64,000 nucleotides of DNA from Acidobacteriota bacterium. Lineage in GTDB: Bacteria > Actinomycetota > Acidimicrobiia > Acidimicrobiales > Microtrichaceae. The translations under genes and the position numbers were made by a program. Location of the stretch: contig QEUP01000024.1 in the NCBI GenBank assembly GCA_003577145.1, positions 79,384 through 143,383 on the forward strand. Direction: 5' to 3'. The notes beneath the pieces were generated by a model. It had not been told where the DNA came from. It did not search any database and saw only the letters and a list, made by a program, of their open reading frames with translations. This document shows positions 27,327 through 36,180 of the stretch, in pieces; position 1 is the first letter of the stretch; each line of letters opens with the position of its first letter.

Positions 27327-28355
27327 ATGCGGGTCCTCGTGACCGGACACGACGGATACATCGGCGCGGTCATGGTGCCGCTGTTGATGGAAGCAGGCCA
27401 CGATGTGAGCGGCTGCGACTCCCATCTCTACGCCGGGTGCACTTTCGGCGGCGAACCGGTCCCGATCCCGGAGGTGGGTTCGGACATCCGCGACCTGGCG
27501 GTTCCGGACCTGGAGGGGTTCGACGCGGTGATCCACCTGGCGGCACTGTCGAACGACCCGCTCGGCAACCTCGACGCTGAACTCACCTACGACATCAACC
27601 ACCGGGGATCGGTCGAGCTGGCCGGCAAGGCCAAACGGGCGGGTGTGGGGAGGTTCCTGTTCTCCTCTTCGTGCAGCCTCTATGGCGCCGGCAAGGACGG
27701 CTTCTTGCGTGAGACAGCGCCGTTCAACCCCGTCACGCCCTACGGCGAGAGCAAGATCCTCTCGGAGCAGGAGATCTCCGGGTTGGCAGACGATGCCTTC
27801 AGCCCGACATACCTGCGCAACGCCACCGCCTACGGAGTATCACCCCGGCTCCGCGCGGATCTGATGGTCAACAACCTGGTCGGCTACGCGTTCCTCACGG
27901 GCGAAGTGCTGATCAAGAGCGACGGCACGCCATGGCGACCCCTCGTTCACGTCGAGGACATCTGCCGCGCGTTCCTCACTGTCCTGGAGGCCGATCGCGA
28001 CAAGGTCCACGACGAGGCCTTCAATGTCGGTTCGACCGACGAGAACTACCGCGTGCGTGACGTGGCCGGCATCGTCGAGCGAATGGTGCCCGACAGCAGG
28101 GTCACCTATGCCGAAGACGCCAGCCCCGACATCAGGAACTACCGAGTCGATTTCGGCAAGCTCCACGCTCAGCTCCCCGAGTTTCGGCCGGTCTGGACCG
28201 TTGAGAAGGGGGTCGACGAGTTGTACGAGGCCTACCGCCGCGTGGGGCTGTGTGAGGAGGACTTCCTCGGCGAACGCTTCATGCGCATCCACCACATCCA
28301 GAGACTCCTCGAAGGTGGTCAGATCGACAGCGGGTTACGGCGGGTGAGGCCATGA
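27327..28355 (+). CDS. extended-SDR NAD-dependent sugar epimerase/dehydratase
   Basis: 342 residues. Rossmann start '[20 protein letters not shown]' (GxxGxxG), '[16 protein letters not shown]', 'FSSSCSLYG' (catalytic Ser/Thr position), 'PYGESK' (YxxxK) and 'HVEDICRAF' are typical of nucleotide-sugar epimerases or dehydratases. A GAGGAGAGGCG ribosome site precedes the ATG. It overlaps the following methyltransferase by 4 bases (ATGA), so the two are coupled and probably act on the same nucleotide sugar. The exact reaction is not resolvable from sequence. Confidence 0.85.
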   Translation: MRVLVTGHDGYIGAVMVPLLMEAGHDVSGCDSHLYAGCTFGGEPVPIPEVGSDIRDLAVPDLEGFDAVIHLAALSNDPLGNLDAELTYDINHRGSVELAGKAKRAGVGRFLFSSSCSLYGAGKDGFLRETAPFNPVTPYGESKILSEQEISGLADDAFSPTYLRNATAYGVSPRLRADLMVNNLVGYAFLTGEVLIKSDGTPWRPLVHVEDICRAFLTVLEADRDKVHDEAFNVGSTDENYRVRDVAGIVERMVPDSRVTYAEDASPDIRNYRVDFGKLHAQLPEFRPVWTVEKGVDELYEAYRRVGLCEEDFLGERFMRIHHIQRLLEGGQIDSGLRRVRP

Positions 28356-29560
28356 CCGTTCAAACCACCCCTGGTCGGGATGTCACCGGAGACGTGTCGC
28401 ACTTGCTGTGTCGAAGTTGCGGCGGATCCGCCGGCTCGGTCTTCTACGAGCGCTCACAGGTCCCCGTGCACAACTCCCTGGTCTGTCGCTCCCGCCAGGA
28501 CGCGACCGCGGTGCCCCGGGGCGATCTGAGGCTCAGCGTCTGCACTGCTTGTGGCTTCGTCCAGAACTCGGCGTTCGACCCCAGCCTCGTCGAGTACGCC
28601 GACGACTACGAGGACACCCAGGCCAACTCGCAGCAATTCCTGGCTTTCGTGGAGGACGTGGCTCATCACCTCGACGAGATCTACAACCTCGCAGGCCGTC
28701 AGGTTGTCGAGATCGGGTGTGGTTCGGGCGATTTCCTGTCCCTGCTCTGCGGTCGCACGCTGGCAAGGGGCACCGGGTACGACCCAGCTCTGAGGGCAGG
28801 CGCGATCACCCCCGATGACCGGGTGCGTTTTGTCCGGAGTGCATACCCGCCCGCCAGTGGGCACCCGCCGGCCGAGCTGATCGTGTGCCGCCACACGCTC
28901 GAGCACGTACCAGACGTCGCCGGTTTCGTAGAGATGGTGGCTGAGGCCAACGCGCCGGTCTTCTTCGAGGTACCCGACACCGGAAGGATCCTCGACGAAG
29001 GAGCCTTCTGGGACGTGTACTACGAGCACTGCTCCTACTTCACCGCCTCGTCGTTGCAGGACCTCTTCACGCGCAAGGGGTTCTCGGTGACCGGTCTACG
29101 CTCCGGCTACGACGACCAGTACCTCCTGCTCGATGCGACCAGCGGCGGCTCTGCAACCAGACGAAGGTCCGGGGAGGCCATCGCGAACAGTGAGGCCGCC
29201 GATGCAGCGGCCAGATGCGGCGAATTCACCGAGAAGGTGCGGGCGAGAATCGACAGCTGGAACGAGTACCTCGAGGGTGTTGTCGACCGAGGCGAGAAGG
29301 CAGTGCTGTGGGGGGGAGGCTCCAAGGCGGTCAGTTTTCTGGCGTCGGTCGATCACCCCGAGGCGATCGACTGTGTCGTGGACATAAACCCCGCGAAATG
29401 GGACGCCTTCCTGCCGGGAACAGGCCACCGGATCGTGGCACCATCAGAGTTGGACGATCTACCTCCGTCGACGGTGATCCTCATGAACCCGGTGTACACG
29501 CAAGAGATCACCGAGGACCTCCACAAGCGGGGGCTGTCACCGACGGTGCTCGGCTTGTGA
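28352..29560 (+). CDS. sugar C-methyltransferase-like SAM enzyme (copy 3)
   Basis: 402 residues. Zinc-type N-terminus with CRSC and CTAC; SAM core '[15 protein letters not shown]' and '[11 protein letters not shown]'; '[14 protein letters not shown]' aligns with 'IVYEHCLYFTDESF' of copy 1; C-terminal '[17 protein letters not shown]' and '[17 protein letters not shown]'. It is closer to copy 1 than to copy 2. Translationally coupled to the SDR gene upstream (ATGA overlap). Confidence 0.8.
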   Translation: MTVQTTPGRDVTGDVSHLLCRSCGGSAGSVFYERSQVPVHNSLVCRSRQDATAVPRGDLRLSVCTACGFVQNSAFDPSLVEYADDYEDTQANSQQFLAFVEDVAHHLDEIYNLAGRQVVEIGCGSGDFLSLLCGRTLARGTGYDPALRAGAITPDDRVRFVRSAYPPASGHPPAELIVCRHTLEHVPDVAGFVEMVAEANAPVFFEVPDTGRILDEGAFWDVYYEHCSYFTASSLQDLFTRKGFSVTGLRSGYDDQYLLLDATSGGSATRRRSGEAIANSEAADAAARCGEFTEKVRARIDSWNEYLEGVVDRGEKAVLWGGGSKAVSFLASVDHPEAIDCVVDINPAKWDAFLPGTGHRIVAPSELDDLPPSTVILMNPVYTQEITEDLHKRGLSPTVLGL

Positions 29561-29581
29561 TCGAGAGGAATTCGATAGGCG

Positions 29582-30508
29582 ATGCAGAGACGTAGAAGCC
29601 CGGCAACCGCGATCCGGGGCGTACTCGCGCTGATGGTCATGGCGCTCATCGCATCCGTTCCGGGCACCTTGCCAGCGGCTGCTGAGGTCGACAGCTTCGT
29701 GTCGGATGATTTCGATTCGGTGGTGTTGGATCCGGTGTGGTCGGTGGTGGATGGGCGTGGTGATGGGTCGGTGGCGACGGTTGGTGCGGGGTCGGGTACG
29801 AACAATTCGTTGCGGGTGATGCAGCCGGCGGCGGATGAGGATTTCGAGGTGGAGGCGAAGTTCGACACTGCGCCGTCGAAGAAGTACCAGTCGATGGGTG
29901 TGTTGGTGGAGGGTGCGGGCGGCTATCTGCGCTTCGACTACTACTCGACGGGCAGCCAGTTGAGGTTCTTTGCGGCTGAGTTGTCGGGTGGTTCGGGGAC
30001 GTCGCTGGTTGATGTGGCGGCGCCGTCGGGTACGTCGTTGTGGCTGCGGGTGTCTCGTTCGGGTGGCGCCTGGACGGTTTCGACTTCGACGAACGGGGTT
30101 GATTTCACGCCTCGGGTGTCGTTCTCGTCGTCGTTGTCGGTTTCGTCGGTGGGTCCGTTCGTGGGGAACTATTCGTCGAAGTCGGCGCCGGCGTTCACGG
30201 GTCTGGTGGACTATTTCTTCAACACTGCTGCTCCGATCGTGCCTGAGGATGGTGGGGGGCCGGCGGAGGAGTACTCGGTTTCGGTTTCGACGGTCGGGTC
30301 GGGTTCGGTCACTCGCAGCCCGGATCTGGCTTCCTACCCGGCGGGTTCGCAGGTGACGTTGACGGCGGTCCCGGATGAGGGTTGGTCCTTCGATGGCTGG
30401 TCGGGCGGGGTGTCGGGTTCGCAGAACCCGGTGACGGTGACGGTGAGCTCGGACCTGGCGGTCACGGCCACCTTCAGCGAGGACGGCCAGCCACCCGGTC
30501 GTCGTTGA
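29582..30508 (+). CDS. secreted repeat protein, N-terminal part (truncated by frameshift/deletion)
   Basis: 308 residues. Signal peptide (RGVLALMVMALIASVPGTLPAAAEV), then a concanavalin-like beta-sandwich (about 35-215) and an InlB-B/Flg_new-type repeat ('PAGSQVTLTAVPDEGWSFDGW' near 255-275). It stops at TGA 30506-30508, immediately after 'EDGQPPGRR', where the downstream sequence carries on in another frame with the second half of an Ig-like domain. Codons from about 29700 to 30480 are unusual for this window: heavy use of GTG, TCG, GGT and GAT where neighbours prefer C-ending codons. Probably a surface adhesin or exopolysaccharide-associated protein whose gene is broken. Confidence 0.7.
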   Translation: MQRRRSPATAIRGVLALMVMALIASVPGTLPAAAEVDSFVSDDFDSVVLDPVWSVVDGRGDGSVATVGAGSGTNNSLRVMQPAADEDFEVEAKFDTAPSKKYQSMGVLVEGAGGYLRFDYYSTGSQLRFFAAELSGGSGTSLVDVAAPSGTSLWLRVSRSGGAWTVSTSTNGVDFTPRVSFSSSLSVSSVGPFVGNYSSKSAPAFTGLVDYFFNTAAPIVPEDGGGPAEEYSVSVSTVGSGSVTRSPDLASYPAGSQVTLTAVPDEGWSFDGWSGGVSGSQNPVTVTVSSDLAVTATFSEDGQPPGRR

Positions 30509-31368
30509 GCTACCGCCTCAACGGGGGCACCTCCAAGGCGCTGAGCTGGGGCCCGAACGGCCGCCGGCTCGTGAACGCGGGTGATTTCGTGGCCGACATC
30601 CTCGTCGCCGACCTGGTGGCGGGGCCGAACTCGGTCCAGATCACCGCCACCGACTCGCAGGGCAGCCAGTCCACGACAGTGGTGACGGTCGACTACCAGC
30701 CAACGGTGCCCGCGCTGCCATTCAACGTGGAGTGGGGTGGGGTCGCAGACATCACCCAGGTGGCCCACGTGGTCGACGGCGAGTGGAGCACGAGCAGTGG
30801 CCGGCTCCGCACCACGGCGATCGGCTATGACAGGCTGGTTGCCCTCGGTGACCGCTCGATGACCGATTACGAGGTCACCGTCCCGGTCACGGTCCACTCG
30901 TTCTCAGCGAACCCCGGACCGAACTCCGGTGATCCGGCCGTGGGGATCCTCATGCGCTGGAACGGTCACAACGACACGGTCACGCCGGGCAGTCAACCCC
31001 AACAGGGCTGGACTCCCGACGGTGTCAACGACACGCCCTTCGGGGCATATGCTCTCTACCGGGCGCGTTCGAGCTCTCCTCGACTAGAGCTTCGCGATCA
31101 CCGAGCCAGCATCAAAGGCACTCAGGGGGTGACCCTGCAGCCGGGCACGACCTATGTCTTCAAGGTCAGGGCCGATGCCAATCCAGGTTCCGGCGCCACA
31201 ACCTACAGCTTCAAGGCCTGGGCGGCCTCCGATCCGGAGCCGGCGGGATGGACCTTGCAGTTCACCGCAGGAACGAGCGACGACCAGCCCGCAAGCGGAT
31301 CAGTGGTCCTACTCGCTCACGAGGCGGATGTCAGCTTCGGAGACGTGACCGTCACGCCCGTTCCGTGA
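30502..31368 (+). pseudogene. displaced C-terminal part of the secreted repeat protein
   Basis: Read from TCG 30502 in the frame offset from the preceding ORF, it gives 'SLSYRLNGGTSKALSWGPN', 'RRLVNAGDFVADI' and 'GPNSVQITATDSQG', the second half of an Ig-like domain common in extracellular proteins, then a LamG/concanavalin-type domain (EWGGVADITQVAHVVDGEW to the end). The first half of the Ig-like domain (normally a 'WYG..Q.FG...PQ.W.N' block) is missing. So a deletion of unknown size that was not a multiple of three, or an assembly collapse, lies at about 30490-30505. It has no start codon with a ribosome site. Codon use here returns to the local norm. Confidence 0.65.
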
Positions 31369-32420
31369 TGGGCTCAACGGGGCGAGAAGCTCCCGATTGG
31401 AACCACCTGATGGATCTTGCGAAGCAGCGGTCTGACGGCGTCGAGGGCACCGTCTCGGTCATCGTGCCGGTGCACAACAACGCCGACACCATGAAGCGCT
31501 GCCTCGAAGCACTGGCTGCGCAGACCTATCCCGTGCCGTTGACGGAGATAGTCGTCGTAGACGACGGGTCCACGGACGGCCTCGGTGAGGTCGCCGCCGA
31601 GTTCCCCTGCAAGCTGGTCATCCAGGACAACCGCGGGTCCTACGCGGCACGAAACCACGGGGTCGCCTCGTCCCGCGGGCAGATCATCGCGTTCACCGAT
31701 TCGGACTGCATCCCCGACCGGGATTGGATAACAAGAGGGGTGAGAGTGCTCGCCGACAATCCCGAAGCCGGCCTGGTCGCGGGAGCAGTAGGCACCTTTG
31801 CTCGCGACCCTGAGAGGCCGACCGCGGTCGAGACCTACGATCTCGTCAAGGCCTTCCCTCAACGACGTTACGTCCAGGAGTACCATTTCGGCGCGACCGC
31901 GAACGTGTTCACTCGGCGATCGGTGTTCGACGAGGTCGGTGGGTTCGATGAGCGGTTGCGTTCGGGTGGCGATGGCGAGTGGGGTCGCCGCGTGTACGCG
32001 GCCGGCTTCAGCGTCGTCTACGCCGCGGATGCGACCGTGCGTCACCCGGCCCGGGCGAGCTGGGGAGAGCTCTACGCCAAGCTGCGGCGTGTGAATCGAG
32101 CGTCTGCTCGGGTGCGAGCCGTCGAAGGCCGGCCTCGGCGCAGGGCCGAGGCGCTGCGAGCAGCCCTCCGACAGGCGGTACCGCCGCTCGGATCGGCCTA
32201 TCGGGACCTGCGGTCCTCGGAGCTCTCGGGCATCTCCGAACGGGCGAAGTACGTCCTTGCCCTCTTCTTCGTCCGCTATATGAGCAGTTGGCTCCTGCTG
32301 AGGTATCACGTGCTCGCCACCCGCCAAGACCTGGTCGGGAGCACGGCTCACCGGCAGCTCGACCACGACGACCAGCTGCTGCAGGAATCCGACTCGACCA
32401 TCGGTCCCCTTTCCGCCTGA
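31368..32420 (+). CDS. family 2 glycosyltransferase
   Basis: 350 residues. GT-A core 'VSVIVPVHNNADTMKRCLEAL', 'IVVVDDGSTDGLGEVA', 'GSYAARNHGVASSRGQIIAFTDSDCIPD' (DSD metal motif) and 'GGFDERLRSGGDGEWGRRV' (acceptor/catalytic acidic patch). The ATG at 31368 overlaps the stop of the preceding segment by one base. It probably adds one sugar to the lipid-linked repeat unit on the cytoplasmic face. Residues 270-300 contain a hydrophobic helix (YVLALFFVRYMSSWLLL) that may tether it to the membrane. Confidence 0.85.
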   Translation: MGSTGREAPDWNHLMDLAKQRSDGVEGTVSVIVPVHNNADTMKRCLEALAAQTYPVPLTEIVVVDDGSTDGLGEVAAEFPCKLVIQDNRGSYAARNHGVASSRGQIIAFTDSDCIPDRDWITRGVRVLADNPEAGLVAGAVGTFARDPERPTAVETYDLVKAFPQRRYVQEYHFGATANVFTRRSVFDEVGGFDERLRSGGDGEWGRRVYAAGFSVVYAADATVRHPARASWGELYAKLRRVNRASARVRAVEGRPRRRAEALRAALRQAVPPLGSAYRDLRSSELSGISERAKYVLALFFVRYMSSWLLLRYHVLATRQDLVGSTAHRQLDHDDQLLQESDSTIGPLSA

Positions 32421-32471
32421 GTCCGATCACATGCGTTCACCCACTCAGTCGCCGCAAGCACCAGATGGGCT

Positions 32472-34052
32472 ATGTCGGACCGTGACGAACGAGGTCTTCA
32501 ACTCGTGAGCGACGAGAGCACTCAGCGTAAGTCGCCGGGTCGCGCCACGCGGACTCTGGAGTGGCTGAAGCAGCCGAAAGACCGACTCCAGGGCAGGACC
32601 GCCCACGCCAGCGTCTGGGCTGTCGCACTCCGCTTCAGCGACCGTGGGCTGCTCATGATCCGCACCATCGTGCTGGCCCGGCTCCTGACCCCGGAGGACT
32701 TCGGTGTGATGGGTGTGGCGGTGCTGACCCTGACGCTCGTGGAGACGCTGTCGAAGACCGGGTTCCGCTCGGCTCTGATCCAGCGTCGTGACGAGGTCGA
32801 CAAGTATCTCGATGTCGCCTGGACGGTCGAGTTGCTAAGAAGCATCTTCCTCGCCGGCGTGATGGTGCTCGCGGCGCCTTGGATCGCGCGGTTCTTCGGT
32901 ACGCCCGAGGCCACCGGGGTGGTCCGGGTGGTGGCCATCACCTTCGTGCTCGAGGGCATCCAGAACATCGGCACCATGTACTTCGAGAAGGACCTGGAGT
33001 TCCACAAGCGGTTCGTCCTGCTAGGGGGCAACACGCTGGTCAACCTGGTCGTCTCGATCGTCGCCGCCGTCATGATGCGCAGCGTCTGGGCGCTGGTGAT
33101 CGGCTCCCTGGCGGGCAGCTTGTACACCACCGTAGCCTCCTACTGGCTCCACCCTCATCGCCCGCGCCTGGCCTGGCGCCGCCAGCGGGCGGGCGAGCTG
33201 TTCTCTTATGGGCGCTGGGTCTTCTTGAGCAGCATCTTGCGCTACGTGAACCTGAACCTCGACGACATCATCGTTGGTCGGGTCCTGGGTGTTGACGCCC
33301 TCGGGCGGTACCGGGTGGCGTACAACGTCTCGCAGGCTCCGGCTACGGAGTTGAGTGTCGTGGTCGGCAGCGTGATGTTCCCGGCCTTCTCGGCAGTTCA
33401 GGACCGTCCTGCGGCTCTGCGTCGCGGGTTCGACGCGACGCTTCAGCTCGTGGCGGTGTTCTCCACGCCGATCGCCATCGGCATCGTCGTGCTCGGTCCG
33501 GCCTTCGTCTCGGTGGTTCTGGGCGAGCAGTGGGTGGCGATATCGACGACCCTGCAGCTACTGGGGATCTGGGGCCTGCTCAGAGCCGTAGGTGCATCCA
33601 CCGGGCCGCTGTTCATGGCGCTGGGTCGGCCCCGCACCAACACGCTGCTGTTGGGGATCGAGGGGGTGCTCGTCGCCGCCACTCTCTACCCTTTGGTCAA
33701 CTCCTGGGGCACCGAAGGCGCAGCGTTCTCGACGATCATCGGCGCGGTCGTGACCGTGCCGCTAGCGGTGCGGCTCTGCTGCAACCTCGTGGGCTACCGG
33801 TTGCGGACCTTCCTCGTCACGGTGAGCCTCCCGCTTCTGGCGTCAGGTGTGGCCGCCGCCGCGTTCTACGGGATGGAGGCAGCAGGTGTCGAGGCGGGGG
33901 ACTCGCTGGCCGCCTTCCTCGCCGACGGGTTCGTCTTCGCGCTGGTCTACGGAGCGGTCAGTGCGCTGTTCGAGCTAGTGGGCTGGTACCGGCTGCGGAC
34001 CATCGTCGGCGGGGCGCTGAGGAGCGGCGACGGTTCAGTCGTCGAAGGCTGA
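32472..34052 (+). CDS. Wzx/WzxC-like polysaccharide flippase (MOP superfamily)
   Basis: 526 residues with about 12-14 hydrophobic helices after a 45-residue charged N-terminus. 'LARLLTPEDFGVMGVAVLTLTLVETLSKTGFRSALIQR' is the hallmark of the polysaccharide-synthase family that exports undecaprenyl-linked repeat units. 'LNLDDIIVGRVLGVDALGRYRVAYNV' is the second conserved block. Its 3' end overlaps the convergent beta-helix gene by 18 bases. Confidence 0.85.
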   Translation: MSDRDERGLQLVSDESTQRKSPGRATRTLEWLKQPKDRLQGRTAHASVWAVALRFSDRGLLMIRTIVLARLLTPEDFGVMGVAVLTLTLVETLSKTGFRSALIQRRDEVDKYLDVAWTVELLRSIFLAGVMVLAAPWIARFFGTPEATGVVRVVAITFVLEGIQNIGTMYFEKDLEFHKRFVLLGGNTLVNLVVSIVAAVMMRSVWALVIGSLAGSLYTTVASYWLHPHRPRLAWRRQRAGELFSYGRWVFLSSILRYVNLNLDDIIVGRVLGVDALGRYRVAYNVSQAPATELSVVVGSVMFPAFSAVQDRPAALRRGFDATLQLVAVFSTPIAIGIVVLGPAFVSVVLGEQWVAISTTLQLLGIWGLLRAVGASTGPLFMALGRPRTNTLLLGIEGVLVAATLYPLVNSWGTEGAAFSTIIGAVVTVPLAVRLCCNLVGYRLRTFLVTVSLPLLASGVAAAAFYGMEAAGVEAGDSLAAFLADGFVFALVYGAVSALFELVGWYRLRTIVGGALRSGDGSVVEG

Positions 34053-35849
34053 GCCGTCGCTGTAGGTGTTGCCCGTCCAGGTGATGTCGGACCCTGGGGT
34101 CACGGTCAGCGGACCGTACTGCCACGAGTCGAGAACGAAGACGTTGTTGCGGACGACCATGTCGGTGGGCGCGGGATTGCCGGACTTGGCGGTGATGTAC
34201 AGCGAATACCCGCCGCCGGAGATCCGGTTGTTCTCGATCACGTACCCATCGAGATACCCCACGGTGCCCGCGGTGAGGATCAGGGCCGAGGTGGACTGCT
34301 GCCACGGACCTTCTATGTTGTTGCCTCGGATGATCACGTTCTCCCCACCGACGGACTGGATCCCGTCGTTGTGCGACCCTTCGAACTTGTAGAGGTCGTG
34401 GATCCAGGAATCCTCCAGCGTCTGGTCGCGCTTGACCTTGACCCCGTCGGCGAATCCGGTGACCTCGGCTCGGCGCACGATCCAGGAGCCGTAGGGGGCG
34501 ATGCCGGAGCTGCGGTCGCCCGAGACGCCGATCATCTCGACGTCCTCGACGAGCAGGCCAGTGACGTCGCTGTCGGCGATGATGGCATACGAATCGTCGG
34601 CTTCGATCCTCGTGTTGCGGATTGTGACGTTGTCGGCCTGGACCGTGATCGTGCCCCGCACGCGGCGGCCCTCGATCACCGCGTTGTCCTGGGTGACGGT
34701 GATGCTCCCCGAGTTGACGAGCTGGATGGGCGCGGGCACACCCGTGCTGTCGGCGTCAGGGAACTCGCCGCTGCCGGGATCGCCGTCGCCGGGGTCACCG
34801 CTGCCTGGATCGCCGCCTGACCCGTTTGACACCACGAAGCCGGCCGACACCTCCTCGGTACCGCCAGACGAGACCGCCTTGGCGGTGACGGTGTGAGCGC
34901 CGTCGGCGAGACCTGAGGTCGCGTACGGGCCGCTGTATGGCGCCTGGTTGGGTACGAGATCGTAGGGTGCGTACAGGTCATCGTCGCGGTGGAGGACGCC
35001 GTCGACGAACCACTCGACCCGCTCGAAGTCGCTTCGCTCGGTTGTGAGGAAGACGTAGACGGTTCCGTCGAGGTCGGCGCCTTGTAGCGGTTGGGCGCCG
35101 GTGCGGTCACGTTGGGTTGACACCTCGATCACTCCAACGACCGGTGCGGGCTCGGGCTCGGGCTCGGGTTCCGGTGGCGGTGCGGGCTCGGGTTCCGGTG
35201 GCGGTGCGGGCTCGGGTTCCGGTGGCGGTGGAGACGGCTCGGGGGTGGGCTCGGGCGTGACAGGTGGCTCGAGGAAGATCGGCTGTCCGGGGTCGGGCGC
35301 GCCGATCGGGTCGGAGGGCGCGCGGCCGACTAGTTGGCCGTTCCAGTAGGAGCCCTCGATCAGCGCCGGGTTGTCCGCCGACTCGAAGTAGGCGTTCTGG
35401 CAGCCGTTGACCACGACCCGGCGCGCCGTGTACCCACCGAAGACGATGCCGTTGCCGTCGGCACGGGTGCAGTTCACCTCGCTGTCCTCTATGACGGTGC
35501 CCGTCACTCCCGGGAACACGCGGATGGTGTGGTAGCCACCGTAGGTCACCCTCGTTCGCTTGATGGTGACGTTGTTGGCCATCACGTAGATGGAGCCGGA
35601 CACGTCGAGAGCGTCTACGACGGTGCCGGGTTCGGTGATCTTCAGCCGGCCCGAGGCAGTGAGCTGCACTCCTTCCGGTACTCCAGCGGGGATGTCAGCA
35701 CGCGCTCTCCCGAAGGGCATGACCCCGAAGAGCAGCAGCGCCGCAACGAGAACCCCCAGCAGGAAGACGCGAGCGCGCAGTGCGGTGAGCCCGACATCCC
35801 CTATGTTGCGAATTTGCGTCGACGCAAGGCCGAACGGCTGCCTGAACAT
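34035..35849 (-). CDS. secreted two-part parallel beta-helix protein with Pro-rich linker
   Basis: 604 residues. A hydrophobic N-terminal segment (VFLLGVLVAALLLFGVMPFG) acts as signal or anchor. About residues 60-190 form a short right-handed beta-helix (NNVTIKRTRVTYGGYHTIRV), then a (PEPEPAPP)n linker, an Ig-like domain (about 240-330), a Gly/Asp linker, and a second beta-helix (about 365-604) with 'DNVTIRNTRIEADDSYAIIADSDV' and 'GENVIIRGNNIEGPW'. Such folds bind or cleave polysaccharides (pectate-lyase-like); no catalytic triad is obvious. Given the locus, it may process or bind the exported glycan. GGTGGAG lies 8 bases before ATG 35849. Confidence 0.75.
   Translation of the reverse strand: MFRQPFGLASTQIRNIGDVGLTALRARVFLLGVLVAALLLFGVMPFGRARADIPAGVPEGVQLTASGRLKITEPGTVVDALDVSGSIYVMANNVTIKRTRVTYGGYHTIRVFPGVTGTVIEDSEVNCTRADGNGIVFGGYTARRVVVNGCQNAYFESADNPALIEGSYWNGQLVGRAPSDPIGAPDPGQPIFLEPPVTPEPTPEPSPPPPEPEPAPPPEPEPAPPPEPEPEPEPAPVVGVIEVSTQRDRTGAQPLQGADLDGTVYVFLTTERSDFERVEWFVDGVLHRDDDLYAPYDLVPNQAPYSGPYATSGLADGAHTVTAKAVSSGGTEEVSAGFVVSNGSGGDPGSGDPGDGDPGSGEFPDADSTGVPAPIQLVNSGSITVTQDNAVIEGRRVRGTITVQADNVTIRNTRIEADDSYAIIADSDVTGLLVEDVEMIGVSGDRSSGIAPYGSWIVRRAEVTGFADGVKVKRDQTLEDSWIHDLYKFEGSHNDGIQSVGGENVIIRGNNIEGPWQQSTSALILTAGTVGYLDGYVIENNRISGGGYSLYITAKSGNPAPTDMVVRNNVFVLDSWQYGPLTVTPGSDITWTGNTYSDGSAFDD
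35145..35235 (-). repeat. 24-bp repeats encoding PEPEPAPP
   Basis: Near-identical 24-base units, with starts at 35181 and 35205 and partial units on both sides, encode the Pro/Glu linker of the beta-helix protein. A slipped-strand expansion is the simplest origin, and linker length may vary between strains. Confidence 0.75.
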
Positions 35850-36180
35850 CAGTGCTTCTCCACCGGTAGACGGATCCCGCGGAACACTGCGAGTGTCGGA
35901 ACAGTGGGCGTGGCGCTTTAGGTATTTCGGCCCATGCCCGCGCGAGCGAGGCTCGCTCTGGGAACTGACCTTCCCGCCAAGGCGAGACCGGGCTCGCGGC
36001 CCGCCCCGTGACCCGGGGTGGTGCCGGCGACCTGGTCACCCCACCACTGAGGGTGGTACTCCGCCGATTGGTCGCCGAGGGCCGGCGCTGGGTCAACGCA
36101 GACCCTCGATTGTGGCGATCATGTTACGGATCTTAACTACATCCGGGGAGGGGGTCGCGCATCCCCGGTGTGCGACACCC
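35850..36180. other. 331-base gene-free region
   Basis: It lies between the sulfotransferase stop (36181) and the start of the beta-helix gene (35849), both on the minus strand. I find no convincing ORF on either strand. A small hairpin (GGTGT-GCG-ACACC, about 36159-36171) follows the sulfotransferase gene and may stabilise its message. The promoter of the beta-helix gene should lie in the part near 35860-35950, but I cannot assign boxes with confidence. Confidence 0.5.

Noticed and set aside
35814..35827. 14-bp palindrome TTGCGTCGACGCAA near the start of the beta-helix gene
   Set aside because: A few palindromes of this length are expected by chance in 64 kb, and it lies within codons of the N-terminus.
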